Positions 54,132-64,000 of a stretch of DNA of 64,000 nucleotides are shown piece by piece. Positions within the stretch are counted from its first letter, which is position 1. The number at the start of each line of letters is the position of its first letter. The notes beneath the pieces were generated by a model, which saw nothing but the letters and a program-made list of their open reading frames with translations, made no database searches and was not told the DNA's origin. The DNA comes from Herminiimonas sp. (lineage in GTDB: Bacteria > Pseudomonadota > Gammaproteobacteria > Burkholderiales > Burkholderiaceae_D): the NCBI GenBank assembly GCA_027310305.1, contig DAIDBD010000110.1, positions 1 through 64,000 on the forward strand. Reading direction: 5' to 3'. Position numbers and translations under genes: made by a program.

Positions 54132-55340
54132 ATGACTGCAACCAACGCGAAACAAAGCTTTTATAGCGGACTGGAACAGAATCTGACTGCTCTGCGCGAG
54201 CAAGGGCTATACAAGGCGGAACGGGTGCTCGCTTCGCGTCAGGGTGCGGAAGTGGTTTGCGACGATGGCAGAACGCTGATCAACATGTGCGCCAACAACT
54301 ATCTGGGATTGTCCGGCGACGAGGCGATGGTGCGCGCGGCAATCGACGCCACCGAAAAATACGGCTACGGGCTGTCTTCGGTACGTTTCATCTGCGGCAC
54401 GCAAACGGTGCACAAGCAACTGGAGCGCGCGCTGGCGGACTTTCTCGGCATGGAAGACACGATTCTGTATGCGGCGGCATTCGATGCCAATGGCGGCCTG
54501 TTCGAACCGTTATTTGAAGAAGAAGATGCGATCATTTCGGATGCGCTGAATCATGCATCGATCATCGATGGCATCCGCTTGTCCAAGGCAGCGCGGTTTC
54601 GCTATCGGCACAACGACATGGCCGATCTGGAAGTGCAGTTGCAGGCGGCCGCCGGCAAGCGCCACAAGGTGATCGTGACGGACGGCGCGTTTTCGATGGA
54701 CGGCACCATCGCGCAGCTCGACAGGATTTGCGATCTGGCCGATCGCCATGGCGCGCTGGTGATGATCGATGAATCGCACGCATCCGGTTTCATGGGCGCG
54801 ACGGGCCGCGGCACGCATGAACATCATGGCGTGATGGGACGAGTCGACATCATTACCGGCACGCTGGGCAAGGCGCTGGGCGGCGCAATGGGCGGCTTTA
54901 CGGCGGCGCGGCGTGAAGTGATCCAGACGCTGCGCCAGAAATCGCGCCCTTATCTGTTTTCCAACAGCCTCGCACCGTCTATCGCCGGGGCATCGCTTGC
55001 CGTGTTGCAGCGGCTGTCCTCCTCGACCGAATTGCGCGACCGGTTGCATGCCAATACTGTTTATTTCCGTCGCGCGATCGCCGAACTCGGCTTCACGATC
55101 AAGCCCGGCACGCATCCGGTCGTGCCGGTGATGTTGTTCGATGCGCCGGTTGCGCAGCAATTTGCACAGCGTTTGTACGAACTAGGCGTACTGGTGACCG
55201 GCTTCTTTTATCCGGTGGTCGCGATGGGGCAGGCGCGGGTGCGGGTGCAACTGTCCGCCGCGCACACCACCGAACAGCTGGACAGGGTGCTCGCCGCATT
55301 CGGGCAGGCAGGGCGCGAACTGGGTCTGGTGAAACTGTGA
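54132..55340 (+). CDS. kbl: Glycine C-acetyltransferase (2-amino-3-ketobutyrate CoA ligase)
   Basis: A 402-residue alpha-oxoamine synthase. The PLP lysine is K247 (T-G-T-L-G-K-A-L-G-G) and the D-E-S-H motif is at 213-216. The start is preceded by GAGG. It splits 2-amino-3-ketobutyrate with CoA into glycine and acetyl-CoA, the second step of threonine dehydrogenase-type degradation. The first-step enzyme (tdh) follows after 117 bases that hold a tandem repeat. Confidence 0.94.
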   Translation: MTATNAKQSFYSGLEQNLTALREQGLYKAERVLASRQGAEVVCDDGRTLINMCANNYLGLSGDEAMVRAAIDATEKYGYGLSSVRFICGTQTVHKQLERALADFLGMEDTILYAAAFDANGGLFEPLFEEEDAIISDALNHASIIDGIRLSKAARFRYRHNDMADLEVQLQAAAGKRHKVIVTDGAFSMDGTIAQLDRICDLADRHGALVMIDESHASGFMGATGRGTHEHHGVMGRVDIITGTLGKALGGAMGGFTAARREVIQTLRQKSRPYLFSNSLAPSIAGASLAVLQRLSSSTELRDRLHANTVYFRRAIAELGFTIKPGTHPVVPVMLFDAPVAQQFAQRLYELGVLVTGFFYPVVAMGQARVRVQLSAAHTTEQLDRVLAAFGQAGRELGLVKL

Positions 55341-55341
55341 A

Positions 55342-55439
55342 GCATTGCGGGACAGAGTTAAGCGTAGCGATACTCCGTCCTCAACCATTGTGAGGCATTG
55401 CGGGACAGAGTTAAGCGTAGCGGTACTCTGTCCCCAACC
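55342..55439. repeat. Two tandem copies of a 45-bp hairpin repeat between kbl and tdh
   Basis: Bases 55342-55386 and 55395-55439 are near-identical (start GCATTGCGGGACAGAGTT). Each can form a hairpin from GGACAGAGT and ACTCTGTCC (copy 1 has one mismatch). They fill the kbl-tdh gap and could weaken read-through or set mRNA stability. Confidence 0.8.
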
Positions 55440-55457
55440 GATTAGGAGAGTGACGCG

Positions 55458-56429
55458 ATGGAACGGATTCTGGTGATCGGCGCCAGCGGGCAAATCGGCA
55501 GCGAACTGGTCGAAGCGCTGACGGCAAAACATGGCGCGGCAAATGTGATCGCGGCCGATATCGGCCCGCGCAGTTTGCATGGCGCAGCGAATTACGAAAT
55601 GCTGGACGTTCTCGACAGCAATCGCGTGACGCAGATCATTGATCGCTATCGCGTAACGCAGGTATATCAATTGGCAGCGCTATTGTCGGTAACGGGCGAG
55701 CAAGCGCCGCTCAAGGCGTGGACGCTGAACATGAACGGCCTGCTGAACATTCTTGAAATAGCCCGCGAGCGCGGGCAGGCCGGCAAACCATTGCGATTGT
55801 TCTGGCCATCGTCGATCGCCGCATTCGGCCCGCATACGCCGGCAATCGATACGCCGCAACTGGCGGTGATGGACCCGACCACGATTTACGGCATCAGCAA
55901 GCAGGCCGGCGAGCGGTTGTGCGAATACTATTTTTCGAAATTCAATGTCGATGTGCGCAGCATCCGTTATCCCGGCATCATCAGCCACAGATCGCCGCCG
56001 GGCGGCGGCACCACCGATTACGCGATCGCGATTTTCCATGCGGCGCAAAAAGGTGAAATCTATCCGTGCTACCTCGGGCCAGACACCACGCTGCCGATGA
56101 TCTACATGCCCGATGCGATTCGCGCCACGATCGAATTGATGGAAACGCCCGCCGACCGGATACGGATTCGGTCCGCCTACAATGTGGCCGGCTTGAGCTT
56201 CAGCCCACGCGAACTGACGCAGGCAATCAGGCAATATGTGCCGGAGTTCGACATCAGCTATCAGCCCGATCATCGGCAGGCGATCGCCGACAGCTGGCCG
56301 CACAGTCTGGACGATACTTGCGCCCGCGCGGATTGGGGCTGGCATGCCGGCATCGGCTTGCAGCAGTTGGTTGAAGACATGCTGGCCAACATCAAGGCCT
56401 CATCGGGTGCATTGCATCACGCTGCATGA
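55458..56429 (+). CDS. tdh: L-threonine 3-dehydrogenase, SDR (epimerase-like) type
   Basis: A 323-residue extended short-chain dehydrogenase. G-A-S-G-Q-I-G is at 8-14 and the catalytic pair is Y144/K148 (Y-G-I-S-K). It matches the NAD-dependent UDP-glucose 4-epimerase-like threonine dehydrogenases (S-P-P-G-G-G-T-T-D-Y-A segment), not the zinc MDR type. It oxidises threonine to 2-amino-3-ketobutyrate, the Kbl substrate. AGGAGAG lies just upstream. Confidence 0.92.
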   Translation: MERILVIGASGQIGSELVEALTAKHGAANVIAADIGPRSLHGAANYEMLDVLDSNRVTQIIDRYRVTQVYQLAALLSVTGEQAPLKAWTLNMNGLLNILEIARERGQAGKPLRLFWPSSIAAFGPHTPAIDTPQLAVMDPTTIYGISKQAGERLCEYYFSKFNVDVRSIRYPGIISHRSPPGGGTTDYAIAIFHAAQKGEIYPCYLGPDTTLPMIYMPDAIRATIELMETPADRIRIRSAYNVAGLSFSPRELTQAIRQYVPEFDISYQPDHRQAIADSWPHSLDDTCARADWGWHAGIGLQQLVEDMLANIKASSGALHHAA

Positions 56430-56476
56430 GTCATCAGCAGCTTCGATGAAAGCGGATCGCAACGGAATGCGACAGT

Positions 56477-56482
56477 TATAAT
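56477..56482 (+). promoter_or_regulatory. Consensus -10 box upstream of thrC
   Basis: TATAAT lies 36 bases before the thrC ATG, in the 89-base gap after tdh. No good -35 is present at the usual distance. It suggests that thrC has its own promoter, so that it can be expressed independently of the kbl-tdh module. Confidence 0.4.
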
Positions 56483-56518
56483 GCCGGTTGATCCGTTGCC
56501 ATCCACATCATTCAATTT

Positions 56519-57979
56519 ATGCAATATGTTTCCACACGCGGCCAGGCTGCGCCCCAATCTTTCTCCGAAATTCTGCTGGGCGGCCTTGCGCCCGATGGCG
56601 GTCTGTATCTGCCGGCGCAATATCCGCAAATCAGCGGTGCGGAACTCGATGCATGGCGCAAGCTGCCCTACGCCGATCTGGCGCTGCAAGTGCTGAAAAA
56701 ATTCGCGACCGATATCCCGGAAGCGGATCTCCATGCACTGACGCGCAAGACTTATACCGCCGACGTGTATCGCAATGTCCGCGCCGGCGAAGATGCCGCG
56801 CAGATCACGCCGTTGCGCGTGCTGGAAGAAAAAAACGGCACGGAGCTGATATTGCAGGCACTGTCCAACGGCCCGACGCTCGCGTTCAAGGACATGGCGA
56901 TGCAGTTGCTCGGCCACCTGTTCGAATACACGCTGGCGAAGCAGGATGCCGAACTGAACATTTTCGGCGCGACATCCGGCGATACCGGCAGCGCAGCGGA
57001 ATATGCGATGCGCGGCAAAAAAGGCATCCGTGTTTTCATGCTGTCGCCGCACAAGAAAATGAGCGCGTTCCAGACCGCGCAAATGTTCAGCCTGCAAGAC
57101 CCGAATATTTTCAATATCGCGGTGGAAGGCGTGTTCGATGATTGCCAGGACATGGTCAAGGCGGTGTCGAACGACCTGGAATACAAGACGCGGCAAAAGA
57201 TCGGCACCGTCAATTCGATCAACTGGGCGCGCGTCGTGGCGCAGGTGGTGTACTACATTCGCGGTTATCTGAGCGCGACGACAAGCAATGAACAGAAGGT
57301 ATCGTTCACTGTTCCGTCCGGCAATTTCGGCAATATCTGCGCCGGCCACATCGCGCGCATGATGGGCGTGCCGATCGACAAGCTGGTTGCCGCGACCAAC
57401 GAGAACGACGTGCTGGACGAATTTTTCCGCACCGGCGTTTATCGCGTGCGCAAATCGGCCGAGACTTATCACACCACCAGCCCCAGCATGGATATCAGCA
57501 AGGCATCGAATTTCGAGCGCTTCATTTATGACTTGCTGGATCGCGACGGCGATCGGGTGCGCGCGCTATTTTCGAAAGTCGAGGCGGATGGCGGTTTCGA
57601 TCTGTCCGGCAACCCGGGCAGCGATGGCGACGAGTTCAAAAAAATAGTGCAATACGGATTCCTGTCAGGAAAATCGATCCATCAGGACCGGCTGCAAACG
57701 ATCCGCGATGTGCAGGCGCAATACGGCGTCACCATCGATACCCATACCGCCGACGGCGTGAAAGTGGCGCGTGAATATCTGACGCCCGGCATACCGATGA
57801 TCGTGCTGGAAACGGCATTGCCGGCGAAGTTCAACGAAACGATCCAAGAAGCGCTGGGCCGCGATGCGGAGCGTCCGGCCGGGTTCGAGAATATCGAATC
57901 ATTGCCGCAACGGTTCGATGTAATGGCGCCGGATTTGGCGCAGATCAAGACATATATCGCCAGGCATACCGGCTTATGA
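56519..57979 (+). CDS. thrC: Threonine synthase
   Basis: A 486-residue fold-type II PLP enzyme of the long (proteobacterial/plant-fungal) class. The PLP lysine is K124 (P-T-L-A-F-K-D-M-A-M-Q) and the phosphate cradle reads G-A-T-S-G-D-T-G-S-A. It converts O-phosphohomoserine to threonine. The ThrB kinase that makes its substrate is not in this window. It normally follows hom, from which it is separated here by about 3.2 kb. Confidence 0.95.
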   Translation: MQYVSTRGQAAPQSFSEILLGGLAPDGGLYLPAQYPQISGAELDAWRKLPYADLALQVLKKFATDIPEADLHALTRKTYTADVYRNVRAGEDAAQITPLRVLEEKNGTELILQALSNGPTLAFKDMAMQLLGHLFEYTLAKQDAELNIFGATSGDTGSAAEYAMRGKKGIRVFMLSPHKKMSAFQTAQMFSLQDPNIFNIAVEGVFDDCQDMVKAVSNDLEYKTRQKIGTVNSINWARVVAQVVYYIRGYLSATTSNEQKVSFTVPSGNFGNICAGHIARMMGVPIDKLVAATNENDVLDEFFRTGVYRVRKSAETYHTTSPSMDISKASNFERFIYDLLDRDGDRVRALFSKVEADGGFDLSGNPGSDGDEFKKIVQYGFLSGKSIHQDRLQTIRDVQAQYGVTIDTHTADGVKVAREYLTPGIPMIVLETALPAKFNETIQEALGRDAERPAGFENIESLPQRFDVMAPDLAQIKTYIARHTGL

Positions 57980-58044
57980 CACGCATGTTCGTTGCGTGAT
58001 GTTCAGCTTACAATCTTTGCAATAACGATATAACCGAGCCAGCC

Positions 58045-59286
58045 ATGACCGACAAGCAACCGATGTTCAGCGTTCAGCAAGCGCTCGATTTTTTGCTCGC
58101 TGCCGCCCAACCGATCACGGACCAAGACACCATTGCCACGCTCGCGGCAAATGGCCGCGTGTTGGCCGCGACGCAGGTCTCGCAACTCAACGTGCCGCCG
58201 ATGGACAACACGCAAATGGATGGCTATGCAGTCCGGGCAGCGGATTGTGCAAGCGGCGCGGCAAGATTGAAAGTCACGCAGCGTATTCCTGCCGGTCATA
58301 TTGGTCAGCCGCTGCAACCCGGCACTGCCGCACGTATTTTTACCGGCGCGATGATTCCGGCTGGTGCCGATGCTGTTGTGATGCAGGAAATGTGCGAACT
58401 GGAAAAAGCAGCCGATGGCGACATCGTCGCCGTCAACCATGCGCCGGAATCCGGCGACTGGATTCGGCGTGCCGGGGAAGATATCAAAGCGGGCGGCGTG
58501 ATCCTGCCGTCAGGCACCCGCTTGCGCGGACAGGAACTGGGCCTGGCGGCGTCGGTCGGTCTGGCGACCTTGCCGGTCGTCCGCAAATTACGCATTGCGG
58601 TATTTTTCACCGGCGATGAACTGGCCATGCCGGGCGAACCGCTGAAAGCCGGCGCGATTTACAACTCCAACCGCTTTACATTGCGCGGCCAGCTGGAAAA
58701 TCTCGGCTGCGACATTACCGATTACGGCATCGTGCCCGATACGCTTGCGGCGACGCGCGATACCCTGCGCAAGGCAGCCGCGCAGCATGATCTGATCATT
58801 ACTTCCGGCGGCGTATCGGTCGGCGAAGAAGACCACATCAAGCCCGCGGTTGAAGCGGAAGGACGTTTGAACATGTGGCAAATCGCCGTCAAGCCCGGCA
58901 AGCCGCTGGCATTTGGCGAGGTTGATCGTGCAGATAAAGAGGGCACCGCATTCTTCCTTGGCCTGCCCGGCAATCCGGTATCCAGTTTCGTCACTTTTCT
59001 GCTGTTCGTGCGTCCATTCATTTTGCGTTTGCAGGGTGTCAGCGCTGTCGCGCCGCGCGCCTATCCGATGCGGGCCGATTTCAACTGGCCGAAAGCGGAC
59101 AAGCGCAATGAATTCCTGCGCGTTAAAATCAATGCCGATGGCGGACTCGATCTGTTCGCCAATCAAAGCTCCGCGGTATTGACTTCCACGGTATGGGGCG
59201 ATGGATTGATCGACAATCCGCCTGGCCGGACCATTGCGCCGGGCGATGCGGTCCGCTTTATTCCATTCAATGAATTGCTTTATTAA
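58045..59286 (+). CDS. moeA: Molybdopterin molybdenumtransferase
   Basis: A 413-residue MoeA. Landmarks are P-P-M-D-N-T-Q-M-D-G-Y-A near 51-62, F-T-G-A-M-I-P-A-G-A-D-A-V-V-M-Q-E, and S-G-G-V-S-V-G-E-E-D. It inserts molybdate into adenylylated molybdopterin. It opens the moeA-moaD-moaE set after thrC, a gene order common in Burkholderiales. Confidence 0.95.
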   Translation: MTDKQPMFSVQQALDFLLAAAQPITDQDTIATLAANGRVLAATQVSQLNVPPMDNTQMDGYAVRAADCASGAARLKVTQRIPAGHIGQPLQPGTAARIFTGAMIPAGADAVVMQEMCELEKAADGDIVAVNHAPESGDWIRRAGEDIKAGGVILPSGTRLRGQELGLAASVGLATLPVVRKLRIAVFFTGDELAMPGEPLKAGAIYNSNRFTLRGQLENLGCDITDYGIVPDTLAATRDTLRKAAAQHDLIITSGGVSVGEEDHIKPAVEAEGRLNMWQIAVKPGKPLAFGEVDRADKEGTAFFLGLPGNPVSSFVTFLLFVRPFILRLQGVSAVAPRAYPMRADFNWPKADKRNEFLRVKINADGGLDLFANQSSAVLTSTVWGDGLIDNPPGRTIAPGDAVRFIPFNELLY

Positions 59287-59299
59287 CGTCGATGATGAA

Positions 59300-59557
59300 A
59301 TGAACATTCAACTCCGTTTTTTCGCCGGCATTCGCGAGGCGCTTGGCGCCTCGCAGGAAGCCGTAGCATTGCCCGCTAATGTGCATACCGTCGGCGATGT
59401 GCGCAATTATCTGCGCGAGCGGGGTGGCGTCTGGGCCGAGGCATTGGCCGATGGGCGCGCGCTGCGCATGGCGTGCAATCATGTAATGACCGACGCGAGC
59501 ACGCCGATCACCGATGGCTGCGAAGTGGCTTTTTTTCCGCCGGTCACGGGCGGCTGA
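59300..59557 (+). CDS. moaD: Molybdopterin synthase sulfur-carrier subunit
   Basis: 85 residues from the ATG at 59300, 13 bases after moeA. A ubiquitin-like fold ending in the obligatory Gly-Gly (P-P-V-T-G-G), whose C-terminus becomes a thiocarboxylate. The longer open frame extends into moeA and is not used. It works with MoaE encoded 25 bases downstream. Confidence 0.94.
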   Translation: MNIQLRFFAGIREALGASQEAVALPANVHTVGDVRNYLRERGGVWAEALADGRALRMACNHVMTDASTPITDGCEVAFFPPVTGG

Positions 59558-59582
59558 TAAATAAAAACCAATCAAATATTCC

Positions 59583-60062
59583 ATGCCTATCCGCATTCAA
59601 AGCCATGATTTCGACCTCGGCGCCGAGGTTGCGCAACTGCGTGCCGCCGATCCGAAAGTCGGTGCGGCCGTCGCCTTCATCGGCACGGTGCGCGACATGA
59701 ACGACGGTTCCAGCGTGGCGCAGATGGAGCTGGAGCATTATCCCGGCATGACCGAAAAGGCGCTGGAAGATATCGTGTTGCAGGCCAGGGCACGCTGGAA
59801 TATTTTCGACGCGCTGGTGATTCATCGCGTCGGGCCTTTGCAGCCGCTTGATCAGATCGTGCTGGTCGCGGTAACCTCCGCGCATCGCGGCGAAGCGTTT
59901 GCCGCATGTGAATTCATCATCGATTACCTGAAGACGCAGGCGCCGTTCTGGAAGAAAGAGCAGACGCCGCAAGGTGCGCGTTGGGTCGATGCGCGGGTAA
60001 CGGATGACAAGGCGCTGGCGAAATGGGGCATTGCGTCCGGCAACGATAGGGAGGCAACATGA
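59583..60062 (+). CDS. moaE: Molybdopterin synthase catalytic subunit
   Basis: A 159-residue MoaE: G-A-A-V-A-F-I-G-T-V-R-D near 27-38, L-E-H-Y-P-G-M, H-R-V-G, and the late F-W-K-K-E with the catalytic Lys. With MoaD it adds two sulfurs to cyclic pyranopterin monophosphate. Its stop overlaps the crcB start (ATGA). Confidence 0.95.
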   Translation: MPIRIQSHDFDLGAEVAQLRAADPKVGAAVAFIGTVRDMNDGSSVAQMELEHYPGMTEKALEDIVLQARARWNIFDALVIHRVGPLQPLDQIVLVAVTSAHRGEAFAACEFIIDYLKTQAPFWKKEQTPQGARWVDARVTDDKALAKWGIASGNDREAT

Positions 60063-60433
60063 ATTGGCTGGCGGTCGGATGCGGCGCCGCATTGGGCGCA
60101 TGGTTGCGCTGGGGATTGTCGGTATCGATGAATGCGCTGCATGGCCATTTGCCGTTCGGCACGCTGATGGCCAATCTCGGCGGCGGTTATCTGATTGGAA
60201 TTGCGGTGGGATTTTTCGAAAAATATCCGGCGCTTCCCGTCGAATGGCGCTTATTCCTGGTGACCGGTTTTCTGGGCGGCCTCACGACGTTTTCCACCTT
60301 TTCCGCCGAGGCAATGATCCTGTTGCAGCGCGGCGATTATGCGTGGGCGCTCGGGCATTCGGCGTTGCATCTGATCGGATCGATCGCCTTGTGCATCGCC
60401 GGCTTTGCCACGTATCGGGCGATCGCCGGATAA
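60059..60433 (+). CDS. crcB: Fluoride ion channel CrcB/Fluc
   Basis: 124 residues with four membrane helices; [12 protein letters not shown] near 7-16, the N-L-G-G-G-Y-L-I-G segment (F-N..T-L-x-x-N type) and [10 protein letters not shown] near 75-84 are Fluc hallmarks. It exports fluoride as a dual-topology dimer. No fluoride riboswitch is visible upstream; expression probably depends on coupling with moaE (4-base overlap). Confidence 0.93.
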   Translation: MNWLAVGCGAALGAWLRWGLSVSMNALHGHLPFGTLMANLGGGYLIGIAVGFFEKYPALPVEWRLFLVTGFLGGLTTFSTFSAEAMILLQRGDYAWALGHSALHLIGSIALCIAGFATYRAIAG

Positions 60434-60452
60434 GACGCTTCAAAAATCCTTG

Positions 60453-60479
60453 CTTGAAAAGGGAGCAAAACTCCCCAAT
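60453..60479 (+). promoter_or_regulatory. Sigma-32-like heat-shock promoter of clpB
   Basis: CTTGAAA (60453-60459) matches the sigma-32 -35 box exactly, and CCCCAAT (60473-60479) is close to its -10 (CCCCATnT), with a 13-base spacer. The predicted start lies about 25 bases before the clpB ATG (60513). Confidence 0.7.
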
Positions 60480-60512
60480 CTTCAAGCCAGACAGATTTTT
60501 TCGGAGCAAGCG

Positions 60513-63095
<2,583 letters not shown>

Positions 63096-63170
63096 TTGTC
63101 ATATTTCGCAACGAAAAGTATTAGAATTGCGGGCAGATGGATGCAATCGCTGCCAATCGGAGGACAGACA

Positions 63171-63199
63171 GCCAAAGGCCACGCATAGTGGCCTTTGGC
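63171..63199 (+). terminator. Intrinsic terminator after clpB
   Basis: GCCAAAGGCCAC (63171-63182), GCATA loop, GTGGCCTTTGGC (63188-63199): a perfect 12-bp stem followed by TTATTT. It lies about 75 bases after the clpB stop. Confidence 0.85.
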
Positions 63200-63291
63200 T
63201 TATTTGCAACCTGAAGACGGCATTGGCAATCGTGGCAATCTTCGCATGAGGCTTGTTTGCGGCATTGTTTTCAATTTCAGGAGCTGCGGTT

Positions 63292-64000
63292 CTGAAACAC
63301 ACTTCCTTGCAGCGGGTATTCATTCTCCCGTTCGCATTTCTGATGCTCTGCCTGGCAGCGACGATAGGCTGGGTTCTGTATCGGGCCGGTGAAGACGCGA
63401 CCGACGTACTGTCGCGCAAGGCGCTGACAGACATGCTGAGCAGCATCGGTGCGGCAACGGAACGGCATATGTTCAGCGCCCATACGACGCTGCGGGCGGT
63501 TGCGCCGGAGTCGGTGATATCGACCAACAACACCGGCCGGGTCGTGCTGCCTTTCACGGAAGACCTGAGCCTTCTGGAAGACCGGTTATGGGTGGCGACC
63601 GGCCTGTTTCCGGAAGTCACGCGCCATGTTTATTTCGGCGCGGAAGACGGCCGCTTCATCGGCGTCAATCGGGTAAGGCAGAATGAATTCGAACTGCGGT
63701 TGCGCAAAAAGGGCGACCAACTGCGCCGGGTCTACAGCATGGCCGGGCCGAACGAACCGATCGCGCTGCTGCGTTCCGAAAAATATGAGGCCAAACTGCG
63801 GCCCTGGTACGGCAGCGCGGCAGCGCGCGGCAAAGCGATCTGGTCGCCGCTGTATACCGATTTCACCACGCATGAATTGTTATTGACGCTGTCGAAACCG
63901 ATTTACCGTGCCGATCAATCATTGATCGGCGTGGTATCGACCGACATGCCGCTCGAGCAACTGACGGAATTTCTGGCGTCGCTGTCGCTCGGCAAAAAAG
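63292..64000 (+). CDS. dCache-type membrane sensor protein, N-terminal part (runs off the window)
   Basis: The frame is open from 63250 to the window end. One membrane helix (V-F-I-L-P-F-A-F-L-M-L-C-L-A-A) is followed by a periplasmic dCache_1 domain: R-P-W-Y-G-S-A, W-S-P-L-Y-T-D-F-T-T-H-E-L-L-L-T-L-S-K-P-I-Y. The output domain (kinase, cyclase or chemotaxis) is outside. AGGAG is at 63279-63283; the codon at the right spacing is CTG (63292). TTG at 63253 or 63265 are alternatives, so the start is uncertain. Confidence 0.75.
   Translation, partial: MKHTSLQRVFILPFAFLMLCLAATIGWVLYRAGEDATDVLSRKALTDMLSSIGAATERHMFSAHTTLRAVAPESVISTNNTGRVVLPFTEDLSLLEDRLWVATGLFPEVTRHVYFGAEDGRFIGVNRVRQNEFELRLRKKGDQLRRVYSMAGPNEPIALLRSEKYEAKLRPWYGSAAARGKAIWSPLYTDFTTHELLLTLSKPIYRADQSLIGVVSTDMPLEQLTEFLASLSLGKK

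Overview
The window reads as chromosomal DNA of a free-living betaproteobacterium, most likely Burkholderiales and plausibly Oxalobacteraceae (Herbaspirillum/Herminiimonas-like). This rests on moderately high GC, the order alaA-hom-(...)-thrC-moeA-moaD-moaE-(crcB)-clpB, the acyl-CoA ligase/LivGHMKF/PaaK-like operon, and short palindromic repeats of a kind common in that group. The taxonomic call is inference; no rRNA or tRNA gene was seen.

Region 1 (1-6750) is a defence/mobile island. The first 131 bases are the left end of an IS200/IS605-type element (start of tnpA, RBS-masking hairpin, end hairpin) that appears to have removed the last codons of an AlbA/Schlafen-type ATP-binding gene. Upstream of that gene, in one tightly overlapping minus-strand operon, lie hsdS, hsdR and an AbiEi-like DUF6088 gene with a perfect inverted-repeat operator at its start. 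No hsdM is in the window. A 113-bp MITE-like element closes the island.

Region 2 (6751-20975) holds an SRPBCC / zinc alcohol dehydrogenase / topoisomerase IB operon, a PhyH-type dioxygenase, a cluster of exported and membrane proteins of unknown function (DUF4824, DUF2157, DUF2145, a small exported protein), an MFS-PlsC fusion, an HTH regulator, AsmA and a ROK kinase.

Region 3 (21013-27875) is a trehalose module: a membrane-anchored OtsA with an N-terminal sensor-like part, OtsB, a GH15 glucosidase/trehalase-like enzyme, and the ROK kinase downstream. It is followed by a 790-bp non-coding stretch, two convergent genes both cut at their 3' ends (PfpI-like and M15 peptidase-like), and a Crp/Fnr regulator.

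Region 4 (28052-44485) is acyl-CoA metabolism: acyl-CoA ligase, a full branched-chain-type ABC importer and a PaaK-like ligase in one operon; then small genes (DUF1330, EamA transporter), a nitronate monooxygenase, and a TetR / enoyl-CoA hydratase / LCAD-like dehydrogenase / thiolase set that is split by a 635-bp inverted-repeat element containing a heptamer tandem array.

Region 5 (44486-50483) is a partial lipid A aminoarabinose (arn) operon: Mth938-like protein, ArnT, ArnE-like, ArnB, ArnC and a stand-alone ArnA formyltransferase. The ArnA dehydrogenase and ArnD are absent here.

Region 6 (50688-64000) is alaA, hom, thrC, the molybdopterin genes moeA/moaD/moaE, crcB and clpB (with a sigma-32-like promoter), then the start of a dCache sensor protein. 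A threonine-degradation module (XRE-cupin regulator, kbl, SDR-type tdh) sits between hom and thrC, so synthesis and breakdown of threonine are interleaved.
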